From the NCBI GenBank assembly GCA_035285585.1, contig JAYKGU010000250.1, positions 1-64,000 of the forward strand: a stretch of DNA of 64,000 nt. Reading direction: 5' to 3'. Position numbers and translations under genes: made by a program. Shown here one piece after another: positions 42,205-50,410 of the stretch (positions are counted from its first letter, which is position 1; every line of letters begins with the position of its first letter). The notes under the pieces were generated by a model. The model had not been told where the DNA came from. It ran no database searches and saw nothing but the letters and a program-made list of their open reading frames with translations. This DNA comes from JAYKGU01 sp035285585 (GTDB lineage Bacteria; Cyanobacteriota; Cyanobacteriia; CAKZMO01).

Positions 42205-44694
42205 ATGACAAAAAACTTAACCCCTATGCGATTTTCCCCGGCCTTGCTGGCCTCCTTTACGGTTTCTGCCAGCCTCGGATTAGCAAACTCTGTCTGTGCC
42301 CAATCGCTGTCGTTTCTGCCGACCAGCCAGGAGTCGGGTGCTGAAACTATCGACGTTGTAGACGCTGCCAAGCTGACGAAGCCCACTGCAGCCAGTGGCC
42401 CTGAAGCCAGTGAATTGGCCCTGCAAGATTCGGGATCTGGTCCGATCATCCCCTTTGCCAATGGGGACGCTCCTGCCATTATTCCCCCTGAATCAACCGA
42501 ACCAGTCGCCCAGTTTACCCCCTTCGACCTGGGAGAGGGGCGTCTGGAAACGGATAGTGCGCTGGGGGCGATCGCCACTGCTATTGCTGAGCTGGAGTAC
42601 ATTGCCCAGGCAGATTCCCCCGATGGCCCCGCTGCTCCTGATGACCTGGACGAAGCCCCCCTGGAGGAGGATGCTCTCCCCGATGGGCCAGCGGACGAGC
42701 CAGATCTTGATCCAGCGGACATTGAGGCTCCAGAAGATATTCCAGACGGAGAGACTTTAGAAGAGGATGCGGAAGAACTCCCGGACGGGGTAGACCTGAA
42801 TGGAGAAGGTGACGATGAAGCAGCCGACACCGAAGCGGAGGAGCCGCGTGTACGCATTGCAGACGTGGTGGTAACAGGGGCTGAGGATCGACCCGATCTG
42901 GAGGATCTGGTTTATCGCGTGGTGGACACCCAGCCTCAGGGAGTGACCACCCGCACCCAGTTGCAAAATGACATTAATGCCATCTTCGCTACCGGCTTTT
43001 TCACCGACGTGCGCGCCATCCCCGAAGACACGCCCCTGGGGGTACGAGTTACCTTTGCCGTAGAGCCAAACCCGGTTTTGCAAAACGTCGAGGTGGTAGG
43101 TAGTGCCCTGGAGCAGATGGACGTCTTGCTCACCTACAACGAGCAGGAACTACCCATTGAGGCGATCGCCGACCAAATCTTTGCGCCCCAATACGGCGAA
43201 ACCCTCAACCTCTACGATTTTCAGGCCAGTATTGAAGAGCTACGGGAAGTTTACGAGGCAAACGGCTATGTGTTAGCCCAGTTCGTCGATGCTGAATTTG
43301 TCACCCCCGATGGCATTATTCAGGATATTCCAGACGTCGGCCCCGGTGGCGTGGTGGCCCTGGAGGTGGCGGAAGGGGTGATCGAAGACATTGAAATCAC
43401 CTTTTTAGACGAAGACGGTCAGGCCGTGGACGAAGAAGGGGAACCCATCGAAGGTCGTACCCGCGACTTCATCATTACCCGCGAATTTGAGACTGAACCG
43501 GGGGACGTGTTCAACCGCGACCAGATCCAGCAAGATTTGCAGCAGGTCTTTGCCCTGGGGCTGTTTGACGATGTGCGGGTGGCCCTCCAGCCAGGGGAAG
43601 ATCCGCGTCAGGTGGATGTGATTGTCAACGTCATTGAAGGTCGCACCGGATCCGTGGCAGCGGGGGTGGGCTTCAGCTCCGCCAGCGGCGTATTTGGCAG
43701 CGTCAGCTACCAGCAGGAAAACCTGGGGGGTAACAACCAGCGACTGGGGGCTGAGGTGCAGTTTGGTCAGCGCGAACTGCTGTTTGACGTGCGCTTCACT
43801 GACCCGTGGATTGCCACCGACCCCTACCGCACTTCCTACACGGTTAACGCCTTTAGCCGCCGCTCCATTTCCCTGATCTTTGATGGGGGCGATGACGAGG
43901 TGGAACTGCCCAATGGCGATCGCCCCCGTGTCCGCCGGTTAGGCGGAGCCGTGAGCTTTAGCCGTCCCCTGGATGAATGGCTGGGCTGGGATGACTGGCG
44001 GGCTTCCGTGGGGCTACAGTACCAGCGGGTGTCGATTCGCGACTCCGATGGCGATCTGGCCCCCGAAGACGAAGAGGGCAATGATTTGAGCTTTACTGGG
44101 GATGGGCGGGATGATCTGCTCACCGTCCAGTTAGCTGCCGTGCGCGATCGCCGTAATGACCTTCAAAATCCTACCAGCGGCTCCTTGCTGCGGGTGGGTA
44201 CCGAGCAGGCTATTCCAGCCCAATCGGGGATTATCTTCAACCGACTGCGGGCTAGCTATAGCCTATATTTGCCCGCCGACCTGACCGACTTTGCCGATGG
44301 CCCCGAAGCCTTCGCGTTTAACGTCCAGGGCGGCACGGTGCTAGGCGACCTGCCCCCCTACGAAGCCTTCTCCCTGGGGGGAACCGACTCGGTGCGGGGC
44401 TACGATGCGGGCGACCTGGGCAGTGGCCGTAGCTTCCTCCAGGCTACGGCAGAGTATCGCTTCCCCATCTTCTCCATCGTGGGCGGGGCGCTCTTTTTTG
44501 ACGTGGGCACGGATCTGGGGACGGCATCTGACGTTCCTGGCGAACCCGCCGAAATCCGCGATAAACCCGGTACTGGCTTCGGCTACGGGCTGGGGGTGCG
44601 CATCCAGTCGCCCCTGGGCCCTATCCGAGTCGACTACGGCATCAACGATGAGGGCGATGGGCAGATCCACTTCGGGATTGGCGAACGCTTCTAG
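42205..44694 (+). CDS. bamA: Omp85/BamA-type outer-membrane protein assembly factor
   Basis: Omp85 inserts beta-barrel proteins into the outer membrane. The 829-residue product has a signal peptide (cleavage near VCAQ), a long acidic Pro/Glu/Asp-rich linker (about 60-215), three POTRA domains (about 215-505; first VRIADVVVTGAEDRPDLEDL), and a C-terminal 16-strand barrel (Bac_surface_Ag) from about 510 with the conserved QFGRDLFDV-like and GGTDSVRGYDAGDLGSG motifs, ending in Phe. The start is uncertain: GTG at 42199, ATG at 42205 and ATG at 42226 all precede the signal peptide. lpxC follows after 104 bases. Confidence 0.92.
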   Translation: MTKNLTPMRFSPALLASFTVSASLGLANSVCAQSLSFLPTSQESGAETIDVVDAAKLTKPTAASGPEASELALQDSGSGPIIPFANGDAPAIIPPESTEPVAQFTPFDLGEGRLETDSALGAIATAIAELEYIAQADSPDGPAAPDDLDEAPLEEDALPDGPADEPDLDPADIEAPEDIPDGETLEEDAEELPDGVDLNGEGDDEAADTEAEEPRVRIADVVVTGAEDRPDLEDLVYRVVDTQPQGVTTRTQLQNDINAIFATGFFTDVRAIPEDTPLGVRVTFAVEPNPVLQNVEVVGSALEQMDVLLTYNEQELPIEAIADQIFAPQYGETLNLYDFQASIEELREVYEANGYVLAQFVDAEFVTPDGIIQDIPDVGPGGVVALEVAEGVIEDIEITFLDEDGQAVDEEGEPIEGRTRDFIITREFETEPGDVFNRDQIQQDLQQVFALGLFDDVRVALQPGEDPRQVDVIVNVIEGRTGSVAAGVGFSSASGVFGSVSYQQENLGGNNQRLGAEVQFGQRELLFDVRFTDPWIATDPYRTSYTVNAFSRRSISLIFDGGDDEVELPNGDRPRVRRLGGAVSFSRPLDEWLGWDDWRASVGLQYQRVSIRDSDGDLAPEDEEGNDLSFTGDGRDDLLTVQLAAVRDRRNDLQNPTSGSLLRVGTEQAIPAQSGIIFNRLRASYSLYLPADLTDFADGPEAFAFNVQGGTVLGDLPPYEAFSLGGTDSVRGYDAGDLGSGRSFLQATAEYRFPIFSIVGGALFFDVGTDLGTASDVPGEPAEIRDKPGTGFGYGLGVRIQSPLGPIRVDYGINDEGDGQIHFGIGERF

Positions 44695-44798
44695 CAGCGC
44701 CTAAATTTGCCCCAGTCAAATTCACTCCAACTCACCCAAGCAGGCAAAATGATTTCAGGGAGATTTGCACAGTCCAAAGGGCATCGCAAGGGGGGCCG

Positions 44799-45710
44799 GT
44801 GAACTCGCAACCTAATTTGTCGCCCGTAGCGTCGCAGCTGGCGGCTTCCCCACTGCTCCCATGCATTCAAACGGGCGAGCAGCAGACCCTGGCCGCTGGA
44901 GTTGAGCGCTCGGGGGTGGGGCTGCATTCGGGGGAAGTGGCCCGTGTGCGTCTGCTGCCTGCGGCGGCGGGGGAGGGGCGCTACTTTGTGCGGGTTGACC
45001 TGCCCCAGGCTCCCCCCATCCCGGCGACGGTAGGGGCGGTTCACCAGACCCAGCTTTCCACTGAGCTACGCATGGGTGCGGCGACGGTGCGCACTGTAGA
45101 ACACCTATTGGCCGCCCTGGCGGGTCTGGGCATCGACAATGTGCGCATTGAGGTGGAGGGGGCAGAAATTCCGCTGCTGGATGGCTCAGCATTGCCCTGG
45201 GTGGAGGCGATCGCCTCCGTTGGTTGGCTGGCCCAATCCCAGCCCCGTCCCCGCTACTCGCTGGCCGAACCGCTCTGGCTGCAGCAGGGCGACGCCTTTG
45301 TGGTAGCCTTCCCCGCGTCTACCTGTCGCCTCACCTACGGCATTGACTTTGACCTGCCCGCCATTGGCAACCAGTGGCAGAGCTGGTCGCCGGATGGGGA
45401 GTCGTTTGCGGTGGCGATCGCCCCCGCCCGCACCTTTGGTCTGGCTCACCAGATTGAAGCTCTTCAAAAAAATGGGTTAATTAAAGGTGGTAGTCTGGAT
45501 AACGCTTTAGTTTGTGGTGCGGAGGGGTGGCTCAACCCTCCCCTACGTTTTGCAAATGAACCCGTGCGCCATAAACTTTTAGACTTAGTGGGAGATTTAA
45601 GCCTGCTGGGCGCATTTCCCCAGGCCCATATGATGGCCTATAAAGCCAGCCATCAGCTCCATACCCAGTTCGCCCAAAAGCTAGCCCAGATTTGGCGGCG
45701 GGATGAATAG
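44799..45710 (+). CDS. lpxC: UDP-3-O-acyl-N-acetylglucosamine deacetylase
   Basis: LpxC is the zinc-dependent, committing step of lipid A synthesis. The 303-residue product from a GTG start has the N-terminal GVGLHSGEVARVRLLPA, the zinc His in RTVEHLLAALAGLGIDN, and the RHKLLDLVGDLSLLG motif with a second zinc His and Asp; a third His lies in the C-terminal part (KASHQLHTQF). GGGGGG before the GTG is a possible ribosome site. It begins the lpxC-fabZ-lpxA-lpxB run. Confidence 0.94.
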   Translation: MNSQPNLSPVASQLAASPLLPCIQTGEQQTLAAGVERSGVGLHSGEVARVRLLPAAAGEGRYFVRVDLPQAPPIPATVGAVHQTQLSTELRMGAATVRTVEHLLAALAGLGIDNVRIEVEGAEIPLLDGSALPWVEAIASVGWLAQSQPRPRYSLAEPLWLQQGDAFVVAFPASTCRLTYGIDFDLPAIGNQWQSWSPDGESFAVAIAPARTFGLAHQIEALQKNGLIKGGSLDNALVCGAEGWLNPPLRFANEPVRHKLLDLVGDLSLLGAFPQAHMMAYKASHQLHTQFAQKLAQIWRRDE

Positions 45711-45802
45711 CTCGTAGTGGCGATCGCCCAGCAGCATCCCTGTTCCCATGTCATCCGTCCCCTTTCCCGTTATTCTGTTTGTTGCCCTTATACTCTTGCC
45801 TC

Positions 45803-46321
45803 ATGTCCACATTGACTGACGCCCACACCTCCGTTCCTCACCTTGATGCCGATCCGCAGCACAACGTGGGAGACTCGCCTCCGTCCAAAGCTATTCTTAC
45901 GGTTGAAGAAGTTCAGCAGCTTTTGCCACACCGCTATCCCTTTGCCCTGGTCGATCGCATTATCGACTATGTGCCCGGTGAACGGGCCGTGGGCATTAAA
46001 AACGTCACCTTCAATGAACCCCATTTTCAGGGACACTTCCCCGGTCGGCCCATTATGCCAGGGGTGCTGATTGTGGAAGCCATGGCCCAGGTGGGGGGGG
46101 TGGTGCTCACCCAGCTTCCCGACGTGCCGGATGGGCTGCTGATGTTTGCGGGCATTGATAAAGTCCGGTTTCGCCGCCCCGTGGTTCCCGGCGACCAGTT
46201 GGTGATGACGGTGGAGCTGCTATCGGTTAAGCGACGGCGGTTTGGTAAGATGCAGGGACGTGCTACCGTCGACGACCAGCTAGTTGCCGAAGGCGAACTC
46301 ATGTTTTCCCTGGTTGATTAA
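45803..46321 (+). CDS. fabZ: 3-hydroxyacyl-ACP dehydratase FabZ
   Basis: FabZ dehydrates (3R)-hydroxyacyl-ACP in fatty acid elongation and competes with LpxA for the same intermediate. The 172-residue product has a hot-dog fold with catalytic His78 (GHFPGRPIMPG) and Glu92 (VLIVEAMAQ), plus LLPHRYPFALVDRI. The first 30 residues are variable. The start ATG at 45803 replaces a TTG upstream. It is 92 bases from lpxC and 33 from lpxA, a conserved arrangement in Gram-negative bacteria. Confidence 0.95.
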   Translation: MSTLTDAHTSVPHLDADPQHNVGDSPPSKAILTVEEVQQLLPHRYPFALVDRIIDYVPGERAVGIKNVTFNEPHFQGHFPGRPIMPGVLIVEAMAQVGGVVLTQLPDVPDGLLMFAGIDKVRFRRPVVPGDQLVMTVELLSVKRRRFGKMQGRATVDDQLVAEGELMFSLVD

Positions 46322-46342
46322 CCCTTTTATTCCATGCCATCT

Positions 46343-46346
46343 GGAG
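46343..46346 (+). promoter_or_regulatory. ribosome-binding site for the TTG start of lpxA
   Basis: GGAG lies eight bases before the TTG at 46355. The first codons (TTG ACG ACC) give MTTLIHPTAV, the usual LpxA start, and no ATG or GTG is near. This supports a TTG start. Confidence 0.6.
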
Positions 46347-46354
46347 CTTGATCC

Positions 46355-47191
46355 TTGACGACCTTGATTCATCCCACTGCCGTGATTCACCCTGGCGCTC
46401 AAGTTCATCCAACTGTGCAGGTTGGCGCGTATGCGGTCATCGGGGAACGGGTCAAGATTGGGCCGGGAACGGTGGTCGGCCACCACGCCATTGTTGATGG
46501 CTGGACAGAAATTGGTGAGCGCAACCAGATTTTCCCTGGAGCTGCCATTGGGCTGGAGCCTCAAGATTTGAAATACGACGGCTCTCTGACCCTGGTAAAA
46601 ATCGGCAACGGCAACATCATCCGCGAGTATGTCACCATCAACCGCGCCACCCGCAAGGGCGAGATGACCCTGATCGGCGATGATAATCTGCTGATGGCCT
46701 ATGCCCATGTGGGCCACAACTGCACCCTCGAAGACCAGGTAATTATCGCCAACAGCGTGGCCCTGGCGGGTCACGTCTACATCGAATCCACCGCCCGCAT
46801 CAGCGGCGTGCTGGGGGTTCACCAGTTCGTCCACATTGGGCGGCTGGCCATGGTAGGTGGCATGAGCCGCATTGACCGGGATGTGCCCCCCTACATGCTG
46901 GTGGAGGGCAATCCCTCACGGGTGCGATCGCTCAACCAGGTGGGCCTCCAGCGGGCGGGCATCGGCGATTTGGAGGAGGGCCAGGTGATGCGGACTCTGA
47001 AGCAAGCTTTTCGGCTGCTCTACCGCTCTGGGCTATCCCTAAATGCGGCCCTGGCTCAGCTCGACCACCTGGGCGACAGCGAACCCATCCGCCATTTGCG
47101 CACGTTTCTGCGGGCCAGCCAGGAGCCGGGACGCCGAGGGCTAATTCCGGGGCGCAGCCGGGGTAGCCAGTCCAGCGAGTCGATGGCCTAG
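46355..47191 (+). CDS. lpxA: UDP-N-acetylglucosamine acyltransferase
   Basis: LpxA moves a 3-hydroxyacyl chain from ACP to UDP-GlcNAc, the first step of lipid A. The 278-residue product consists of left-handed beta-helix hexapeptide repeats in the first two thirds (IHPTAVIHPGAQVHPTVQVG) with catalytic His121 in AHVGHNC, and a helical C-terminus that trimerises. The start is TTG with GGAG at eight bases. The C-terminus ends in a basic, Ser-rich tail of about 25 residues (RRGLIPGRSRGSQSSESMA) beyond the usual length. lpxB follows after nine bases. Confidence 0.95.
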   Translation: MTTLIHPTAVIHPGAQVHPTVQVGAYAVIGERVKIGPGTVVGHHAIVDGWTEIGERNQIFPGAAIGLEPQDLKYDGSLTLVKIGNGNIIREYVTINRATRKGEMTLIGDDNLLMAYAHVGHNCTLEDQVIIANSVALAGHVYIESTARISGVLGVHQFVHIGRLAMVGGMSRIDRDVPPYMLVEGNPSRVRSLNQVGLQRAGIGDLEEGQVMRTLKQAFRLLYRSGLSLNAALAQLDHLGDSEPIRHLRTFLRASQEPGRRGLIPGRSRGSQSSESMA

Positions 47192-47200
47192 CGCACGGAT

Positions 47201-48409
47201 ATGACGGGGCAAACGGCGCGAATTTTTATCAGCACCGGGGAAGTTTCGGGGGACTTGCAGGGGGCGCTGCTGGTGGCGGCCCTGCGCCAGCGGGCGGCAG
47301 ACCTGGGATGGAATCTGGATATTGCTGGCCTGGGGGGCGATCGCATGGCCGCCGCAGGCATGACCCTTCTGGCCGACACCAGCGGCATCGGTTCCGTGGG
47401 CCTGGTGGAGTCTCTGCCCTTTGTGCTGCCCACCGTGCGCCTCCAGCAGCGGGTGAAGCGGTATCTGCGGCGATCGCCCCCCGACCTGGTGGTGCTGATT
47501 GACTACATGGGGCCGAACCTCAGCCTGGGCCGATTTGTGCGCCGCCAGTTCCCCCACGTCCCCACGGTTTACTACATCGCCCCCCAGGAGTGGGTATGGT
47601 CCTTCGGTTCGCGTAACACCAACCAGTTGGTGAACATTACCGATCACCTGATGGCCGTTTTCCCAGAGGAGGCCCGCTATTACCAGGCCCACGGGGCCAC
47701 CGTTACCTGGGTGGGCCACCCCCTGGTGGATCGCCTGCCCCAGGTTCTCGGTCGGGCGGAGGCAAGGCAGACGTTGGGAATTCCCGATGATCAGCAGGCG
47801 ATCGCCCTCCTCCCCGCCTCCCGCCGCCAGGAGATTGCCCACCTGATGCCGATTCTGTTCCAGGCGGCCCAGCAGATCCAGGCCCGCTTCCCCCAGGTGC
47901 ACTACTGGATTCCCATTTCCCTGGCGCAGTACCGTCCAGCCCTCCAGCAGGCTGTTGGCCAGTATGGGCTGCGGGCGACCCTGGTGGAGGGGCAGGCCCA
48001 GACGGTGATTGCGGCGGCGGATCTGGCGATCGCCAAGTCGGGTACGGTCAATCTGGAAACGGCCCTGCTGGATGTGCCCCAGATTGCCGTTTACCGGGTA
48101 CATCCGCTCACGGCCTGGATAGCGCGGCACGTTCTGAAGTTCTCAATTCCCTTTATGTCGCCCCCCAATCTAGTGGAGATGGAGGCGATCGTGCCGGAGT
48201 TTTTGCAGGAAGCTGCCACTCCTGAAAATATTGCAGCGAAGGCTGCCCAACTTCTCCAGGACGAAGCTGCTCGGCAGCGCATGGGAGCGGGCTATCAGCG
48301 GATGCGGCGGGCGCTGGGGGAGCCGGGGGTGTGCGATCGCGTCGCCCAGCATATCTTTACCCTGCTCAAGGAGGGGACTCCACCCCACCCCAGGCCATTT
48401 GAATCGTGA
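47201..48409 (+). CDS. lpxB: lipid-A-disaccharide synthase
   Basis: LpxB joins UDP-2,3-diacylglucosamine to lipid X at the membrane, forming the lipid A disaccharide. The 402-residue product is a GT19 enzyme with the N-terminal ISTGEVSGDLQGALL, the PQEWVWSFGSRNTNQL segment and the GTVNLETALLDVPQIAVYR motif near 290, which hold the nucleotide. It starts nine bases after the lpxA stop, so the genes are surely co-transcribed. lpxD and lpxK are not in the window. Confidence 0.95.
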   Translation: MTGQTARIFISTGEVSGDLQGALLVAALRQRAADLGWNLDIAGLGGDRMAAAGMTLLADTSGIGSVGLVESLPFVLPTVRLQQRVKRYLRRSPPDLVVLIDYMGPNLSLGRFVRRQFPHVPTVYYIAPQEWVWSFGSRNTNQLVNITDHLMAVFPEEARYYQAHGATVTWVGHPLVDRLPQVLGRAEARQTLGIPDDQQAIALLPASRRQEIAHLMPILFQAAQQIQARFPQVHYWIPISLAQYRPALQQAVGQYGLRATLVEGQAQTVIAAADLAIAKSGTVNLETALLDVPQIAVYRVHPLTAWIARHVLKFSIPFMSPPNLVEMEAIVPEFLQEAATPENIAAKAAQLLQDEAARQRMGAGYQRMRRALGEPGVCDRVAQHIFTLLKEGTPPHPRPFES

Positions 48410-48484
48410 TAGCGTATGCCAGCCCAGCAAATGTGCTAACATCCCCGCAGGCTAGCGGCCCAGGTTCGTTTCCTGAAGAAGTGA

Positions 48485-49057
48485 ATGAAACCATCCAGAT
48501 CATCGTCAAAATCAGCTAAGGGGTTTGGGGCGTCCCGGCGTTCAGATCGTTCCGGTCAGGGGGGGCGATCGCCCCAAAACTCCCCCGATCTTGCCCCCAG
48601 CCTCGCCCCCTACGTGCGCACGCTGCCCCAGGTGATCGACGCCATGCTGGAGCTGGGGCAGGTGACCGCTGCGGACTGTGTCTATGACCTGGGCTGTGGC
48701 GATGGCCGCATGTTGCTAACGGCGGCCCAGCAGCGGGGCGTGGGGGGGCTGGGGGTGGATATTGACCCGGAGCGCATTCAGGAGGCCAACGCCGCCGCCC
48801 GCGAACTGGGGCTTTCCCCGCAAATTCGCTTTCAGCAGCAGGATTTACTCAGTTTGGACCTATCCCCCGCCACTGTCGTCATGTTTTACCTCCTGCCCCA
48901 GTCCAACCTGCGGCTGCGGCAGAAGCTACAAACAGAGCTGGCCCCAGGCTCCCGCATCCTCACCCATTCGTTTGACATGGGGGATTGGCCCCCGACCCGC
49001 ACCGCTCAGGTCAGTGACGTGATTAACACCTACAACATTTACCTGTGGCAGGTTTAA
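48485..49057 (+). CDS. class I SAM-dependent methyltransferase
   Basis: The 190-residue protein has a Rossmann methyltransferase fold from about 45: VYDLGCGDGRMLLTA (motif I), GVDIDPERIQEAN (acidic residue binding ribose), QQQDLLSLDLS and VVMFYLLPQSN. The first 40 residues are basic, disordered-looking and HIP1-rich. Short methyltransferases of this type are often linked to lysine or protein methylation, but the substrate is unknown. It lies 75 bases after lpxB on the same strand and converges on the J-domain gene with eight bases between. Confidence 0.82.
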   Translation: MKPSRSSSKSAKGFGASRRSDRSGQGGRSPQNSPDLAPSLAPYVRTLPQVIDAMLELGQVTAADCVYDLGCGDGRMLLTAAQQRGVGGLGVDIDPERIQEANAAARELGLSPQIRFQQQDLLSLDLSPATVVMFYLLPQSNLRLRQKLQTELAPGSRILTHSFDMGDWPPTRTAQVSDVINTYNIYLWQV

Positions 49058-49065
49058 GCCAGATC

Positions 49066-50187
49066 CTAGAAGAAACCGGGATCGACAACGACCCTCACCC
49101 CCAGCAGATCCTCAAGCTCGGCCAGCATGTCTTCGGGGGTGCGGTTTGATTTGGGGCCAGCCAGGAAGTCTTTGAGGGTGATTTTGCGATCGCGAAAATC
49201 TTTGACAAAGTCCCGAATCCGCCGCAGGCTCTCCAGTTCCATTTCTGAATCCGCCAGCAGTTCTTCGACAAAGTCAATGCCTTCGCGACTGGCGCGACGG
49301 TAGGCAGTGACCATCATGCCTTCCTGGGTTTGGTTGCGTAGCTCGCGCAGCTCTGCCTTAATGCCTTCGTATTGATCCTGGAGGCTGGAATTCTCTCGCT
49401 CCAGCCGCTGGCACGCCTGCTCCAGATCATCGCTGGCGGAGATCACGGCTTCCATTGAATCGTTGCCCCGCTGCCGCTCCAGCTCCAGCAGTCGCGCAAA
49501 ATCCCCCGCCTTGTAGGCCCGGTTGATCTCCTTCATGACTTCCGTGTTTTGCATTTGCTCGTCTTCATCGGAGGCCCGGTCGGGGTGGTAGATGGCGGCG
49601 AGCCGCAGAAACGTCTGGCGCAAATCCCGGTTTTGCCGATGGGAAGCCTGGGAGGCGTCTTCCGGTTCCGCCGGGGGTGGCTCAAAGGGGGAGGAGTGGG
49701 GTCCGCCAGCGGCGGTGCGATCGCCCCCAAAGGGAAAGCCTTCATCTTCGCTGAAAAAGCCAAACTCGTCGTCATCGTCCCACTCTTGCTCTAATTGCCG
49801 AAAGCTAATGGCTCCCTGCATTTGTAAGGCGAGATAGATATCTTCAACCTCATGGCGAGAGCGCTTGCGCAGCTTCCGCTTAGTCAGGATTTCTTGAAAG
49901 AGGGCGTGGATTTCCTCGTCCAGATTCCTCACTTCATTAAAGGATTCCGAGCCGCGCTGGAACAGTTCGGTCACAATTTCCCGCATCTGGCCCATGAAGT
50001 TGTCCAGCTCCGTGCGCTTGCGGCGGATCTGCTTGAGGAGCCACTGCCTTTCTTCTTGCAGGGTTGCCAATTTCTGGTGCAGGGGAGTCAGCGCCAGCCC
50101 GCCCGCTTTGGACGGGGCCTTACTTTGCTGCGTCGTATCGGATTTCGCTTTTGCGCTGGAAGAACGGGAGGATTTGCGTTTTGCCAT
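49066..50187 (-). CDS. J-domain protein with long coiled coils
   Basis: The 373-residue protein has a Lys/Ser-rich start, a coiled coil at about 35-105, a negatively charged linker (about 136-180), a J-domain around 185-240 with the HPD motif at 201-203 (IYHPDRAS), and a second coiled coil at about 245-290. The C-terminal 60 residues look like an extra domain (ITLKDFLAGPKSNR). It should recruit an Hsp70 (DnaK) to partners bound by its coils. It is not canonical DnaJ, since Gly/Phe and zinc-finger parts are missing. Confidence 0.8.
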   Translation of the reverse strand: MAKRKSSRSSSAKAKSDTTQQSKAPSKAGGLALTPLHQKLATLQEERQWLLKQIRRKRTELDNFMGQMREIVTELFQRGSESFNEVRNLDEEIHALFQEILTKRKLRKRSRHEVEDIYLALQMQGAISFRQLEQEWDDDDEFGFFSEDEGFPFGGDRTAAGGPHSSPFEPPPAEPEDASQASHRQNRDLRQTFLRLAAIYHPDRASDEDEQMQNTEVMKEINRAYKAGDFARLLELERQRGNDSMEAVISASDDLEQACQRLERENSSLQDQYEGIKAELRELRNQTQEGMMVTAYRRASREGIDFVEELLADSEMELESLRRIRDFVKDFRDRKITLKDFLAGPKSNRTPEDMLAELEDLLGVRVVVDPGFF

Positions 50188-50318
50188 CAGAGCTTTTGGG
50201 CAGCTTCACCCTAAATTAAACCGCACCCGCTCAGAAGTGACAACCAATCAATGGTTGAAACAGACCTGGGACTGACTTCCCTGGGACTGGCTCTCTGGCC
50301 CATTCATTCCCTTATAGG

Positions 50319-50402
50319 GTTACGCTTTCGCGTTAGGACACTTAAGAGGTGTGGAACCCCTGCGTCGCGGGGATTCCACACTCAAACCTTAGCCCGTAGG
50401 GC
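50319..50402 (+). repeat. 84-base hairpin element, copy 2
   Basis: The same element as at 42094-42177, in the same orientation, with seven differences. It lies between the J-domain gene and the molybdoenzyme gene, about eight bases past the latter's stop, where the GC-rich hairpin could stop transcription. On the minus strand its start is preceded by a T-run complementing the AAAAAAAA at 50403. Confidence 0.85.
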
Positions 50403-50410
50403 AAAAAAAA

